Source: Verrucomicrobiota bacterium (GTDB lineage Bacteria > Verrucomicrobiota > Verrucomicrobiia > Limisphaerales > AV2). Taken from it: a DNA stretch of 7,634 bases. The notes beneath the pieces are model-generated. The model did no database searches and had not been told where the DNA came from. It saw nothing but the letters and a program-made list of their open reading frames with translations. Numbering within the stretch: position 1 is the stretch's first letter; every line of letters starts with the position of its first letter. Shown here one piece after another: positions 1 to 6,210 of this stretch. The DNA is taken from positions 1 to 7,634 of the forward strand of contig QHOP01000267.1 of NCBI GenBank assembly GCA_003219345.1. Reading direction: 5' to 3'. A program made the translations under genes and the position numbers.

Positions 1-425
1 TCGTCCGCAACACCGTCGCCGTTGGTGTCGGTGAATTTCCAGATGCTCGGCGGACCGGCGACGTAAAGGGATCCGTCGTACCAGAGACAGCCCTGCGGGA
101 ACATCACCTTGTCGGCGAACACGACCGATTTTTCGAAGCGTCCGTCGCCGTCTGCGTCTTCCAAACGCACGACGCGGTGGGGTGGGTTCGCAAGCTGCTT
201 GTCCGGCTTCTCGTTCGAGCCGGAGGAATCCGTGACGTAGAGCCGGCCCTGGTCATCGAAACCGGCGCTGACCGGCCGCTCCACCAGCGGTGGGCCTGCT
301 ACGAGCTCGACCTCAAAACCATCAGGAACAGTGAACGTTTGCGTGGAGAATTTGAACTGCGCCGCGAAGGCAACGGGAGCAACTAGGCTGATTGCAATGG
401 CGGCGCGCAGGGCAAAAGGGTTCAT
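1..425 (-). CDS. PVC-type membrane-bound dehydrogenase-like protein, N-terminal part (cut by window edge)
   Basis: Only the first 141 codons are present; the frame runs off the left edge without a stop. The protein opens with an export signal (NPFALRAAIAISLVAPVAFAA, residues 2-22, cut probably after AFA or AA). The blocks that follow, FTVPDGFEVELVAGPP (31-46), GFDDQGRLYVTD (55-66), PHRVVRLEDADGDGRFEK (82-99), FPQGCLWYDGSLYVAGPP (109-126) and DTNGDGVAD (133-141), are typical of the N-terminal beta-propeller domain of the large secreted 'putative membrane-bound dehydrogenase' proteins of Planctomycetes and Verrucomicrobia. Relatives resemble PQQ-dependent sugar dehydrogenases and often carry HEAT repeats and a cytochrome c domain further on, outside this window. 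The two DxDGDG-like loops (90-95, 133-138) may bind calcium. Substrate unknown. Start chosen at the ATG at 423-425 because it directly precedes the signal peptide. It is probably not part of the nitrate unit, as a 206-base gap precedes it. Confidence 0.88.
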   Translation of the reverse strand, partial: MNPFALRAAIAISLVAPVAFAAQFKFSTQTFTVPDGFEVELVAGPPLVERPVSAGFDDQGRLYVTDSSGSNEKPDKQLANPPHRVVRLEDADGDGRFEKSVVFADKVMFPQGCLWYDGSLYVAGPPSIWKFTDTNGDGVAD

Positions 426-431
426 GTGCTG

Positions 432-461
432 CTTATACCCTCAAAACGGCAAAAACGTCAG
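432..461 (-). promoter_or_regulatory. possible sigma70-type promoter for the dehydrogenase-like gene
   Basis: On the minus strand a TATAAG hexamer (432-437) follows CTGACG (456-461) with an 18-base spacer. These are partial matches to TATAAT and TTGACA. The -10 box ends only 6 bases before the ATG at 425, so transcription would start at or next to the start codon and the mRNA would be leaderless. No Shine-Dalgarno sequence is visible, which agrees. Short hexamer matches occur by chance, so this is weak evidence. Confidence 0.3.
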
Positions 462-631
462 CAGGAAAATTGGATCGAAGCATGCCCTGGGAGGCGCCAG
501 CTGGTTTTTGGGGCTGTAAATGTTCGCATATCTTGCCGACAGGCCTGCACGATGGTGCCATTCTATGGAACACACCCACTTTCTGGCCGTGGCCACTCCG
601 CTAATATGCGATTGTGCGGGACTGACCCCTT

Positions 632-1489
632 CTAAAACGGAAAGCTCGCCGAAATGCCGACAATACTTTTCTGAGCGACATTCCGGCCGTCGAGTGTTTC
701 TGCCACGAAGATCTGGAACGCGCGGTTCCGCTTGTCGGTAAAGCCAATACCCGCTTCGATCTGTTCCACGTTTTGTTTTGTCTGAGGGAACGGCACGGCG
801 CCAATGTCTCCCCCGGAAAGACTCTGTGCATGGCGATAGCTGACATTGATCGTCAGACAAATTAAAATGGCCTCAGAAACGCCGATCCGGCTGAAAAAGT
901 TGTCGGGCACATGCTCGCCGCGATGGCGATAGCCGACGTCGCCGTAAATGGCCAGGCCCGTTTGGCCGACGGTTTTGCCAAACAAGAGCGAGGTCTCGAC
1001 GCCGGACGCGCCGGCGCCGGCCGAGAACAAATAATTTGGCTGATAGGTTCCTTCAATGATTCCGCCCACGCGCAATGTCAACGTTGGTGTGAAAAGACTC
1101 GAGGTGTTGTGTTCATCAACGAGGCGGTAACGAACGCCGAAAGTCGTGTCGAGCCAACCGGCGTCGTTCTCGGTCACGTGCGCGGGATTGAATGCTTTGG
1201 ACTCCGCCCACATGTAACCGGCGGTCAAATCCAGCGCCAGATTGGCCGACAGACCGTATTCGGCATCCAGATACGCGGTGTGCTGGATGGAATCATCCGG
1301 TTTGAGGCTCATTTTCGTTTTGCCGAACCAGAATTTGTCGAACGTCTCGAAACTGTAGGCGGGGCTGATGACGAATTGATGCTCCACGGGCAGCCACGGC
1401 GATTGCTGGGCGCGCGCAGAGGAGAGGCAGAGCCCGCAGAGAGCGGCCAACGTCATCGGCTGCAGTTGTCTGTGAGCAGAGCCTTTCAA
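632..1489 (-). CDS. outer-membrane beta-barrel protein, transporter / MetA-pathway-like
   Basis: Predicted 285-residue outer-membrane barrel. A signal peptide is visible: a short basic stretch, the hydrophobic run MTLAALCGLCLSSA (12-25), then ARAQQ with likely cleavage after ARA. The rest alternates polar and hydrophobic residues as barrel strands do (for example AYLDAEYGLSANLALDLTAGY, TTFGVRYRLVDE, AIYGDVGYRHRG, INVSYRHAQSLSG) and ends in ASFPF with the C-terminal Phe used for outer-membrane insertion. The DTTFGVRYRLVDE block recalls the 'putative MetA-pathway of phenol degradation' family, a loose group of small porins of mostly unknown substrate. The frame opens with TTG at 1487-1489. The first in-frame ATG (1454-1456) would leave a signal peptide with no basic n-region, so TTG is preferred, without Shine-Dalgarno support. 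It follows the AlgE-like porin by 123 bases and may be co-transcribed. Its role is not known. Confidence 0.8.
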   Translation of the reverse strand: MKGSAHRQLQPMTLAALCGLCLSSARAQQSPWLPVEHQFVISPAYSFETFDKFWFGKTKMSLKPDDSIQHTAYLDAEYGLSANLALDLTAGYMWAESKAFNPAHVTENDAGWLDTTFGVRYRLVDEHNTSSLFTPTLTLRVGGIIEGTYQPNYLFSAGAGASGVETSLLFGKTVGQTGLAIYGDVGYRHRGEHVPDNFFSRIGVSEAILICLTINVSYRHAQSLSGGDIGAVPFPQTKQNVEQIEAGIGFTDKRNRAFQIFVAETLDGRNVAQKSIVGISASFPF

Positions 1490-1560
1490 CTCATCAAGGG
1501 GTAGCGGGATTCTTCTGGCAACGCAACACCACGTGAGTCGGCGCTGACTATTTGAGAGTG

Positions 1561-1578
1561 CGCGGACTGACGTCCGCG
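1561..1578. repeat. short GC-rich palindrome (7-bp stem, 4-base loop)
   Basis: CGCGGAC (1561-1567) and GTCCGCG (1572-1578) are perfect inverted arms around TGAC. The palindrome sits between the two barrel genes. No T-run follows on the minus strand, so it does not look like a standard intrinsic terminator. Similar CGCGGAC/GTCCGCG intergenic palindromes are, as I recall, frequent in some Verrucomicrobiota genomes; this could not be checked here. Confidence 0.55.
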
Positions 1579-1587
1579 GCTACGCAA

Positions 1588-1612
1588 GCGCTCACCGGCT
1601 GCTCCCTCTCCC
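1588..1612 (-). repeat. decayed half-copy of the GGGAGAGGG palindromic repeat
   Basis: Read on the minus strand, the bases directly after the porin stop codon are GGGAGAGGGAGCAGCCGGTG followed by AGCGC. This resembles the right half of the repeats at 5954-6210 (GGGAGAGGG, a short spacer, then GGGTGAG or GGGGTGAGGG). The left arm is absent. The short match makes the assignment tentative. Confidence 0.35.
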
Positions 1613-3127
1613 TTAGAAATTAAACGTAAACTGGGCGTAGAGATAATTGGCATCGGTCGCGCCGCCCAAACCGGCCAATGAACCCTTTACATAATCGCCG
1701 ACGAAGAAATGCCCGTATCCGCCTTGCAGTATCGCGTGCGACTGGATGGCATAGGTCGCGATAAGGTCCACTTCAGAGCCGACGTAGCTGCCGTAGTTCG
1801 GGTTGATGCCATAGCCGCCGGCGGGCGTCGGCGCCAGCCCGCCACGCCGCGCGCCTGCCACCGTGTAAAACGAGTCGTGGGTGTCGGCCAGCCAGAAGGC
1901 ATGGTAATCGAGCGTGACGGTCAATTGCTTCAACGGCCTCAGCGAACTGCTCGCGCGCGCTTCGTGGATGTTTTGCAGCGAAACAAAATCCATGTACCCG
2001 TAAAACTTGTGATTGGTAGGGAAAAGGTTGTCGAATGTCTCGTGTTTGTTGTCGTTCGGATCGCGGTCGCCGGAGGCATAATTGTATTCCAAACCGAGAC
2101 GCGGAGTCCCGAACGCGCTGGTCCAGGTGTAACCGCCGGCGACGTGCGCGGCGAGCGCCTCGTGATCGAGGCTGACGCTCGCGGCCGTTTCCTTGAAACG
2201 TCCGAATTGCCCGGTGATTTCCGCCTCGTAGTCCCAACCGCCAAATTGTCTCGGAAGCGATTTGACGCGCAATCCGAGGGTATAGATGTCGCGCGGCGAC
2301 GCGCCCCCGGCCTGTGGCGCAGCTCCGGCATTGGCAGTGAGCGATCCGGTCCCGGCGTTCCGCGCCAGAAAGTAAAGCTGCGTTTCCTGCTGTGGAATCA
2401 GCGTTCGAGTGGAGGCGTAAACGCCGGAGAGATATTCATAATCGTTCGACGTGTCGAAATTGTTGTCGTCAGCCAGCACGACGCGGCCCACGAAGCCGTC
2501 CACCGAAAAGTCCTTCGTTTCGAACCGTACTTTGGCGGCGTCGAACACGCGGCCGAGGTTGTTCCAGTCGAACGCGCCGACGAACCGTTCGTCACCATAG
2601 GAGAGCTCCTGCCGGCCCACCTTGGCCATCAGCGGGAATTCTTTGGCATCGCCGAGCGAGACGTAAGCCTGACGCAAATCAAAGGGACCGTCCGATTCAG
2701 CGTTTGGATTCCGATCATCGCCGGTGGACGAGCTGCCCTGTCCTTCGACAAACGCGGTGAACCAGGGGCATGGCTGGTAACCCAGATGCACCCGTTCGCG
2801 CAGCAAAAGATAGGTGTTATCCGGGTCTCCTCCGACTTTGCGAAAGTCCACCGCGCCGGCTTGTCCCGCTGCGGCGAAATATTCCTTGTGCTCCTCGCGC
2901 GCCCGGAATTGACCGCCGATGTCCCAGGACTTGAAGAAATCCGATTCGCTTCGAAGCCAGTCATTCATCAGCCCGGCGCCGGGCGAAGAGGAGACGGACT
3001 TGGACATGGCGGAAGCAACGCTGTTTGTGCTGTCGGTAGTCGAGGGAGATTTCTCTTGCGCGTAAACAGCGTTGGCGATGGCGAGCAACATGGCGCCCGC
3101 CGTCAATGTTCGGGGAAGTGGTTGCAT
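1613..3127 (-). CDS. alginate-export family (AlgE-like) outer-membrane porin
   Basis: A 504-residue outer-membrane porin. Residues 1-23 form a signal peptide (basic R6, hydrophobic 9-20, cleavage after VYA before Q24). A low-complexity Ser/Thr-rich stretch (27-50) precedes the barrel. Family blocks are FRAREE (74-79), LLLRERVHLGYQP (107-119), GRQELSYGDERFVGAFDW (171-188), NNLGRVFDAAKVRF (189-202) and YNYASGDRDPNDNK (348-361) followed by FDNLFPTNHKFYGYMDF (365-381). The chain ends in aromatic-rich YLYAQFTFNF with a terminal Phe. These match the alginate-export porin family, whose founder AlgE is an 18-stranded, Arg-lined, anion-selective channel. The gene lies 109 bases after nrtD on the same strand, with no clear terminator between, so I infer it may admit nitrate or other small anions across the outer membrane. 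Alginate export is unlikely because no alginate synthesis genes are near. Start: the ATG at 3125-3127, directly before the signal peptide, no Shine-Dalgarno seen. Confidence 0.87.
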   Translation of the reverse strand: MQPLPRTLTAGAMLLAIANAVYAQEKSPSTTDSTNSVASAMSKSVSSSPGAGLMNDWLRSESDFFKSWDIGGQFRAREEHKEYFAAAGQAGAVDFRKVGGDPDNTYLLLRERVHLGYQPCPWFTAFVEGQGSSSTGDDRNPNAESDGPFDLRQAYVSLGDAKEFPLMAKVGRQELSYGDERFVGAFDWNNLGRVFDAAKVRFETKDFSVDGFVGRVVLADDNNFDTSNDYEYLSGVYASTRTLIPQQETQLYFLARNAGTGSLTANAGAAPQAGGASPRDIYTLGLRVKSLPRQFGGWDYEAEITGQFGRFKETAASVSLDHEALAAHVAGGYTWTSAFGTPRLGLEYNYASGDRDPNDNKHETFDNLFPTNHKFYGYMDFVSLQNIHEARASSSLRPLKQLTVTLDYHAFWLADTHDSFYTVAGARRGGLAPTPAGGYGINPNYGSYVGSEVDLIATYAIQSHAILQGGYGHFFVGDYVKGSLAGLGGATDANYLYAQFTFNF

Positions 3128-3236
3128 GAGATTATGGCAATCTTGATGTTGGTTGGGCCGGACCGGGTCCTGGACATTTGATTGGGGCTGGGAAAGTCTT
3201 TGATCCGCGTGAAGGTTCGCTTTGCCTCACCGTGTT

Positions 3237-4133
3237 TCACCGGCCACGGACAGCGAGCGAGGCCGCCGATCCGGCGGCTTTAAGCGACCATGGCTGCGGT
3301 TCCGGTTTGTTCTGAGCATCGGGGTCTTCGGCGGAAACGGGCGTCGAAACGGCTTCCCGGCGCGTTTGGCTTTCCAGAAACGCGATCAACTGTTCCCGCA
3401 ACCGGTAATAATCCGGATGCTCCATGACTTCCTTTCGGTTGCGCGGGCGGAGAAACCTGACTTCGAGAATGTCGCCGACTTCAGCGGCCGGTCCATTCGT
3501 CATCATCACGATGCGGTCGGCAAGAAACAACGCTTCATCCACGTGATGCGTCACCATCAGCGCCGTCTTTTGGTCTTTGCGCCAGAGATCAAGGAGGACC
3601 TGTTGCAGCTCAAAGCGTGTGAGCGAATCCAACATGCCAAACGGTTCATCCAGCAGGAGCAGTTTCGGTGACAGCGCAAAGGCGCGAGCGATGCCGACGC
3701 GCTGGCGCATTCCCTGGGAGAGTTCGACGGGCTTTTTGTGCAGCGCGTCAGCCAGCCCGACAACACTCAGATAATATTCGGCGATTTGTCGCCGTTCCTG
3801 ACGCGCCGCGGTGTAGAACACCTGGTTCACGCCGAGCATGACATTTTCCAACACGGTCATCCAGGGCAGCAGGCATGGGGCCTGGAAGACGATGCCGCGG
3901 TCGGGCCCGGGACCGACGAGTTCCCGGCCGGCGAGAATGATGCCACCGCGGGTGATTTCATTAAGGCCCGCGATCATCGAGAGCACTGTGGACTTGCCGC
4001 ACCCCGAGTGGCCGATCAGACAAACGAACTCCCCTTTTTTGATCGAGAGATTGAAATCCTGGACGATGATCGCCGGCCCTTCGGGTGCCGGATAAACTTT
4101 TGTGATCTTGGACAGAATGAGGTAATCGCTCAT
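3237..4133 (-). CDS. nrtD: nitrate/nitrite-type ABC importer ATPase (NrtD-like)
   Basis: Cytoplasmic ATPase subunit, 298 residues, of the NrtD/SsuB/TauB group. All catalytic motifs are intact: Walker A GHSGCGKST (41-49), Q-loop Q84 in VFQAPCLLPW, signature LSQGM (139-143), Walker B LLLLDEP (158-164), H-loop His196 in MVTHH. DRGIVFQ and LLPWMTVLENV are typical of the nitrate/sulfonate branch. Its ATG overlaps the stop of the upstream ATPase gene (ATGA, 4130-4133), which suggests translational coupling and fixes the start. The core ends near residue 255; the last 40 or so residues (rich in Pro, Ala, Ser, Glu) are an extra tail without a recognisable fold. With the neighbouring ATPase it probably forms the nucleotide-binding pair under NrtB. 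The split between nrtC and nrtD names follows gene order only; neither carries the binding-protein-like C-terminal domain of cyanobacterial NrtC. Sulfonate or taurine transport is the alternative, less likely because of the NrtA-type binding protein. Confidence 0.9.
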   Translation of the reverse strand: MSDYLILSKITKVYPAPEGPAIIVQDFNLSIKKGEFVCLIGHSGCGKSTVLSMIAGLNEITRGGIILAGRELVGPGPDRGIVFQAPCLLPWMTVLENVMLGVNQVFYTAARQERRQIAEYYLSVVGLADALHKKPVELSQGMRQRVGIARAFALSPKLLLLDEPFGMLDSLTRFELQQVLLDLWRKDQKTALMVTHHVDEALFLADRIVMMTNGPAAEVGDILEVRFLRPRNRKEVMEHPDYYRLREQLIAFLESQTRREAVSTPVSAEDPDAQNKPEPQPWSLKAAGSAASLAVRGR

Positions 4134-5047
4134 GAATTGATTTCCACGGTCTCCTTTTTGATCTCGCGACGACGGATCGGACGGCGCCGGGAGGAAGAGG
4201 TGTTGCGCGGGACGCTCAAATCCTCCGGCTCAATGTCGGGCAGGAAAAGTTTCCGGGTGACGGTCGCGCGCTTTTTTCCTCCAACACCGAGCAAATAGTC
4301 AATGATTTCCCGGCGGATTTGCCGAAAGCGGGGGTTGTGGTTGACGGCTCTGCGGTCGCGGGGACGCGCCATGTCGATTGCGATGGAGGGTCCCAGCGTT
4401 GCGCCCGGCCCCGCGCTCAGTGGAATGATGCGGTCACTCAGATAAATGCCTTCGTCCACATCGTTGGTGATGAGGACGACGGTTTTCCGGTCCTGCTCCC
4501 AGATGCGGCCGATTTCGTCCTGCAAGGTCGAACGGGTGATGGCGTCCAACGCGCTCAACGGCTCGTCGAGCAAGAGGATTTGCGGGTCCATCGCCAGAGC
4601 GCGCGCGACTGAAACACGTTGCCGCATGCCGCCCGACAGTTCACCGGGGCGTTTGTCGCGGGCCGGTGTCAGGTTGACCATGGCGATGTATTTCTCGGTG
4701 TGCTGCTGTTTCCTGGCGGGCGCCCAGTTGCAAAAGACCTGGTCCACAGCGAGGTAAATGTTTTCAAACACGCTGAGCCATGGAAGGAGCGAGTAGTTCT
4801 GAAAAACGATTCCGCGGTCTGGACCGGGGTCGGTGATTTCGAGACCGTTCAGCGTGATCGTTCCGGCATCCGGCTTTATCAGGCCGGCGATCAAGGAAAT
4901 CAGCGTGGTCTTGCCTGCGCCGGAATAACCGACAATGGCCACGAACTCGCCGCGTTCGATCTCCAGGTTGATGTCCTCGATCACCTCGCTGCGAGAGCCG
5001 TTTGAACCGAAGCCTTTGGAGACAGCTTTAAGTTCCAGAAACGCCAT
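4130..5047 (-). CDS. nrtC: nitrate/nitrite-type ABC importer ATPase (NrtC position, single domain)
   Basis: Cytoplasmic ATPase, 305 residues. Walker A GYSGAGKTT (40-48), Q-loop Q83 in VFQNYSLLPW, signature LSGGM (137-141) and Walker B ILLLDEP (157-163) are intact. The H-loop position holds Asn195 (LITNDVDEG) instead of the usual His, so this subunit may hydrolyse ATP poorly or depend on its partner. The C-terminal tail (about 255-305) is strongly basic (GKKRATVTRK, SSSRRRPIRRREIKK). It lacks the binding-protein-like domain of cyanobacterial NrtC (about 650 residues). Start: the ATG at 5045-5047, giving MAFLELKAVSKGFG, the normal beginning of an ABC domain. The same frame stays open upstream inside nrtB to 5632, but that stretch is a shadow of the permease. 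The gene begins 14 bases after nrtB and ends overlapping nrtD by ATGA, so the three are an operon. Confidence 0.88.
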   Translation of the reverse strand: MAFLELKAVSKGFGSNGSRSEVIEDINLEIERGEFVAIVGYSGAGKTTLISLIAGLIKPDAGTITLNGLEITDPGPDRGIVFQNYSLLPWLSVFENIYLAVDQVFCNWAPARKQQHTEKYIAMVNLTPARDKRPGELSGGMRQRVSVARALAMDPQILLLDEPLSALDAITRSTLQDEIGRIWEQDRKTVVLITNDVDEGIYLSDRIIPLSAGPGATLGPSIAIDMARPRDRRAVNHNPRFRQIRREIIDYLLGVGGKKRATVTRKLFLPDIEPEDLSVPRNTSSSRRRPIRRREIKKETVEINS

Positions 5048-5052
5048 CGGGA

Positions 5053-5070
5053 ATTTACGATTTACGATTT
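5053..5070 (-). repeat. heptamer tandem repeat across the nrtB stop codon
   Basis: The plus strand reads ATTTACG twice and then ATTT (minus strand AAATCGT units). The TAA stop of nrtB (5062-5064) lies inside it, and the remainder forms most of the 14-base nrtB-nrtC spacer. A change in unit number would alter the spacer and possibly the last residues of NrtB. Confidence 0.6.
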
Positions 5071-5844
5071 GAATCGCCGCTCCACCAAACTCATCAAACG
5101 GTCGAGAATAAACCCGATGACGCCGATGGTCAGGATGCAAAGAATGATGTGTTCGTAGATCAGCGCGTTGTATTCCTGCCAAAGGAAACCCCCGACTCCA
5201 GGTGAACCGGTAAGCATTTCCGCCGCGACAATCACCAGCCAGGCGATGCCGAGGCTCAGCCGAAAACCGGTGAACATGTAAGGCAGGGTGGCGGGAATCA
5301 GCACCTTGAAGAGCGTTTTGCTTCGCGAAAGCTTGAGCACTCTGGCGACGTTCAAATAATCCTGCGGAATCGAGCGCACGCCGACCGCGGTGTTCAACAC
5401 TGTGGGCCACATAGCGCAGATGGCGATGGTGAACACCGCCGCGGGTTGGGATTTCTGAAACAGGACCAGGCCGAGCGGCAACCAGGCCAACGGTGAAACC
5501 GGCCGCAGGATTTGAACAATCGGGTCGAAGCTTTTGGCGAAAAATTTCGAGAGACCGAGCATGAACCCGATGGGCGTGCCGATCAACAGCGCAATGGCAT
5601 AACCTTTCGCGACCAGCAGGAGCGAATACCACGCGAAGCGGAGAATACCTTGATCGAGTTCGCCCCGTTTTTCAAACGGCTTCACGAGGTAAGGCTTGCT
5701 GGCGTTCCAGGTCCTGAGCGGGCCGGGCAGGTCCTTCGACCACATCGTGCTGGCAATCTGCCAAAGCAACAGGACAAACACTGCGCCGAGCAGCGGCAGG
5801 ATGAGCCAGTCGAGTTTGAATTCGGACCGTCTGTTCGTGATCAT
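5062..5844 (-). CDS. nrtB: nitrate/nitrite-type ABC importer permease (NrtB-like)
   Basis: Inner-membrane permease, 260 residues, close to the usual NrtB/SsuC length. Hydrophobic segments lie near 12-29, 72-98, 115-130, 134-155, 195-210 and 232-252. The cytoplasmic coupling loop (NVARVLKLSRSKTLFKVLIP, 165-184, then ATLPYMFTGFRL) is the EAA-type motif that contacts the ATPases. RPVSPLAWLPLGLVLF (114-129) and GIAWLVIVAAEMLTG (199-213) are typical of the nitrate/sulfonate/taurine permease family. Start chosen at the ATG at 5842-5844 (MITNRRSEFKLDWLILPLLG), which gives a short cytoplasmic N-terminus. The frame is open upstream to 6054, but that extension would be translated palindromic repeat (PPGTFSPTGGEG) and is rejected. 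No Shine-Dalgarno is visible. It is separated from nrtA by 405 bases of repeats and is followed at 14 bases by the first ATPase gene. Confidence 0.9.
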   Translation of the reverse strand: MITNRRSEFKLDWLILPLLGAVFVLLLWQIASTMWSKDLPGPLRTWNASKPYLVKPFEKRGELDQGILRFAWYSLLLVAKGYAIALLIGTPIGFMLGLSKFFAKSFDPIVQILRPVSPLAWLPLGLVLFQKSQPAAVFTIAICAMWPTVLNTAVGVRSIPQDYLNVARVLKLSRSKTLFKVLIPATLPYMFTGFRLSLGIAWLVIVAAEMLTGSPGVGGFLWQEYNALIYEHIILCILTIGVIGFILDRLMSLVERRFKS

Positions 5845-5854
5845 GTTTGGATAC

Positions 5855-5902
5855 CCGGCGCTCTGCCGGAGGACTCGAATAGTTCGACAGCACCATGAGG
5901 TG
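5855..5902 (-). other. three consecutive small hairpins ahead of nrtB
   Basis: Three perfect short inverted repeats follow each other: CCGGC/GCCGG (5855-5859, 5865-5869), CGAA/TTCG (5876-5879, 5883-5886) and CACC/GGTG (5891-5894, 5899-5902). Stems are only 4-5 bp, so each could be chance. Together they could fold in the mRNA leader of nrtB. The loops are not the hexaloops that ANTAR antiterminators of the NasR/NasT type recognise. Confidence 0.3.
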
Positions 5903-5953
5903 CGCGAAACCTTTGGATAGCAGTCGAGGAGATTCCCCTCAACCTGACCATTT

Positions 5954-6025
5954 CCATGAACCACCCCCTCATCCCGTCCTTCTCCCCCAGTGGGGGAGAA
6001 GGTGCCCGGAGGGCGGTTGAGGGGG
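5954..6025. repeat. GC-rich palindromic repeat, copy 1 (full)
   Basis: The inner stem is perfect: CCTTCTCCCCC (5978-5988) with GGGGGAGAAGG (5992-6002) around AGT. Outer arms CCCCCTCA (5964-5971) and TGAGGGGG (6018-6025) also pair. The first 18 bases (5954-5971) are identical to 6082-6099. It belongs to the widely scattered bacterial CCCTCTCCC/GGGAGAGGG intergenic palindromes. Confidence 0.85.
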
Positions 6026-6081
6026 ATTGCGACCGGTTCATGGCGTCGACTCACGTCCGGATTTTGAAGGTGTTCCCTTCC

Positions 6082-6148
6082 CCATGAACCACCCCCTCAC
6101 CCCTCCCTCTCCCCCAATGGGGGAGAGGGTGGCCTGAGGTCGGGTGAG
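6082..6148. repeat. GC-rich palindromic repeat, copy 2 (full)
   Basis: The inner stem is CCCTCTCCCCC (6105-6115) with GGGGGAGAGGG (6119-6129) around AAT. Outer arms are CTCACCC (6096-6102) and GGGTGAG (6142-6148). It shares its leading 18 bases with copy 1 and lies in the same orientation. Confidence 0.85.
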
Positions 6149-6170
6149 TATCGGAACGGCGTGTGAAGAT

Positions 6171-6210
6171 CCCCCCTCTCCTGGGGGAGAGGGCCGGGGT
6201 GAGGGCGAGC
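6171..6210. repeat. GC-rich palindromic repeat, copy 3 (left arm truncated)
   Basis: CCCTCTCC (6174-6181) pairs with GGAGAGGG (6186-6193). The right outer arm GGGGTGAGGG (6196-6205) is present, but the matching left outer arm and the shared leading 18 bases are missing. It is the copy nearest to the nrtA stop. Confidence 0.75.

Noticed and set aside
911..1504. 197-codon plus-strand open frame
   Set aside because: Antisense to the second barrel gene and without domain signals.
3131..3136. CATAAT on the minus strand as a -10 box for the porin
   Set aside because: It lies three bases from the start codon and no -35-like hexamer lies at a proper distance.
3160..3170. GGACCGGGTCC palindrome between nrtD and the porin as an operator or terminator
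   Set aside because: Arms are only 5 bp with a 1-base centre and no T-run; chance occurrence is likely in GC-rich DNA.
1709..3181. 490-codon plus-strand open frame
   Set aside because: It is antisense to the AlgE-like porin, whose signal peptide, family motifs and C-terminal Phe are clear. The plus-strand product is Arg/Val-rich without recognisable domains, a usual shadow in GC-rich DNA.
3209..3230. Hairpin after nrtD as an intrinsic terminator
   Set aside because: The stem is short and bulged and is not followed by a T-run on the minus strand.
5048..5632. Upstream extension of the first ATPase frame to 5632
   Set aside because: It overlaps the permease gene in another frame and has no ABC-domain content before MAFLELKAV at 5047.
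5845..6054. N-terminal extension of NrtB to 6054
   Set aside because: It would be translated from a palindromic repeat and lacks hydrophobic or family sequence; the ATG at 5844 gives a normal NrtB start.
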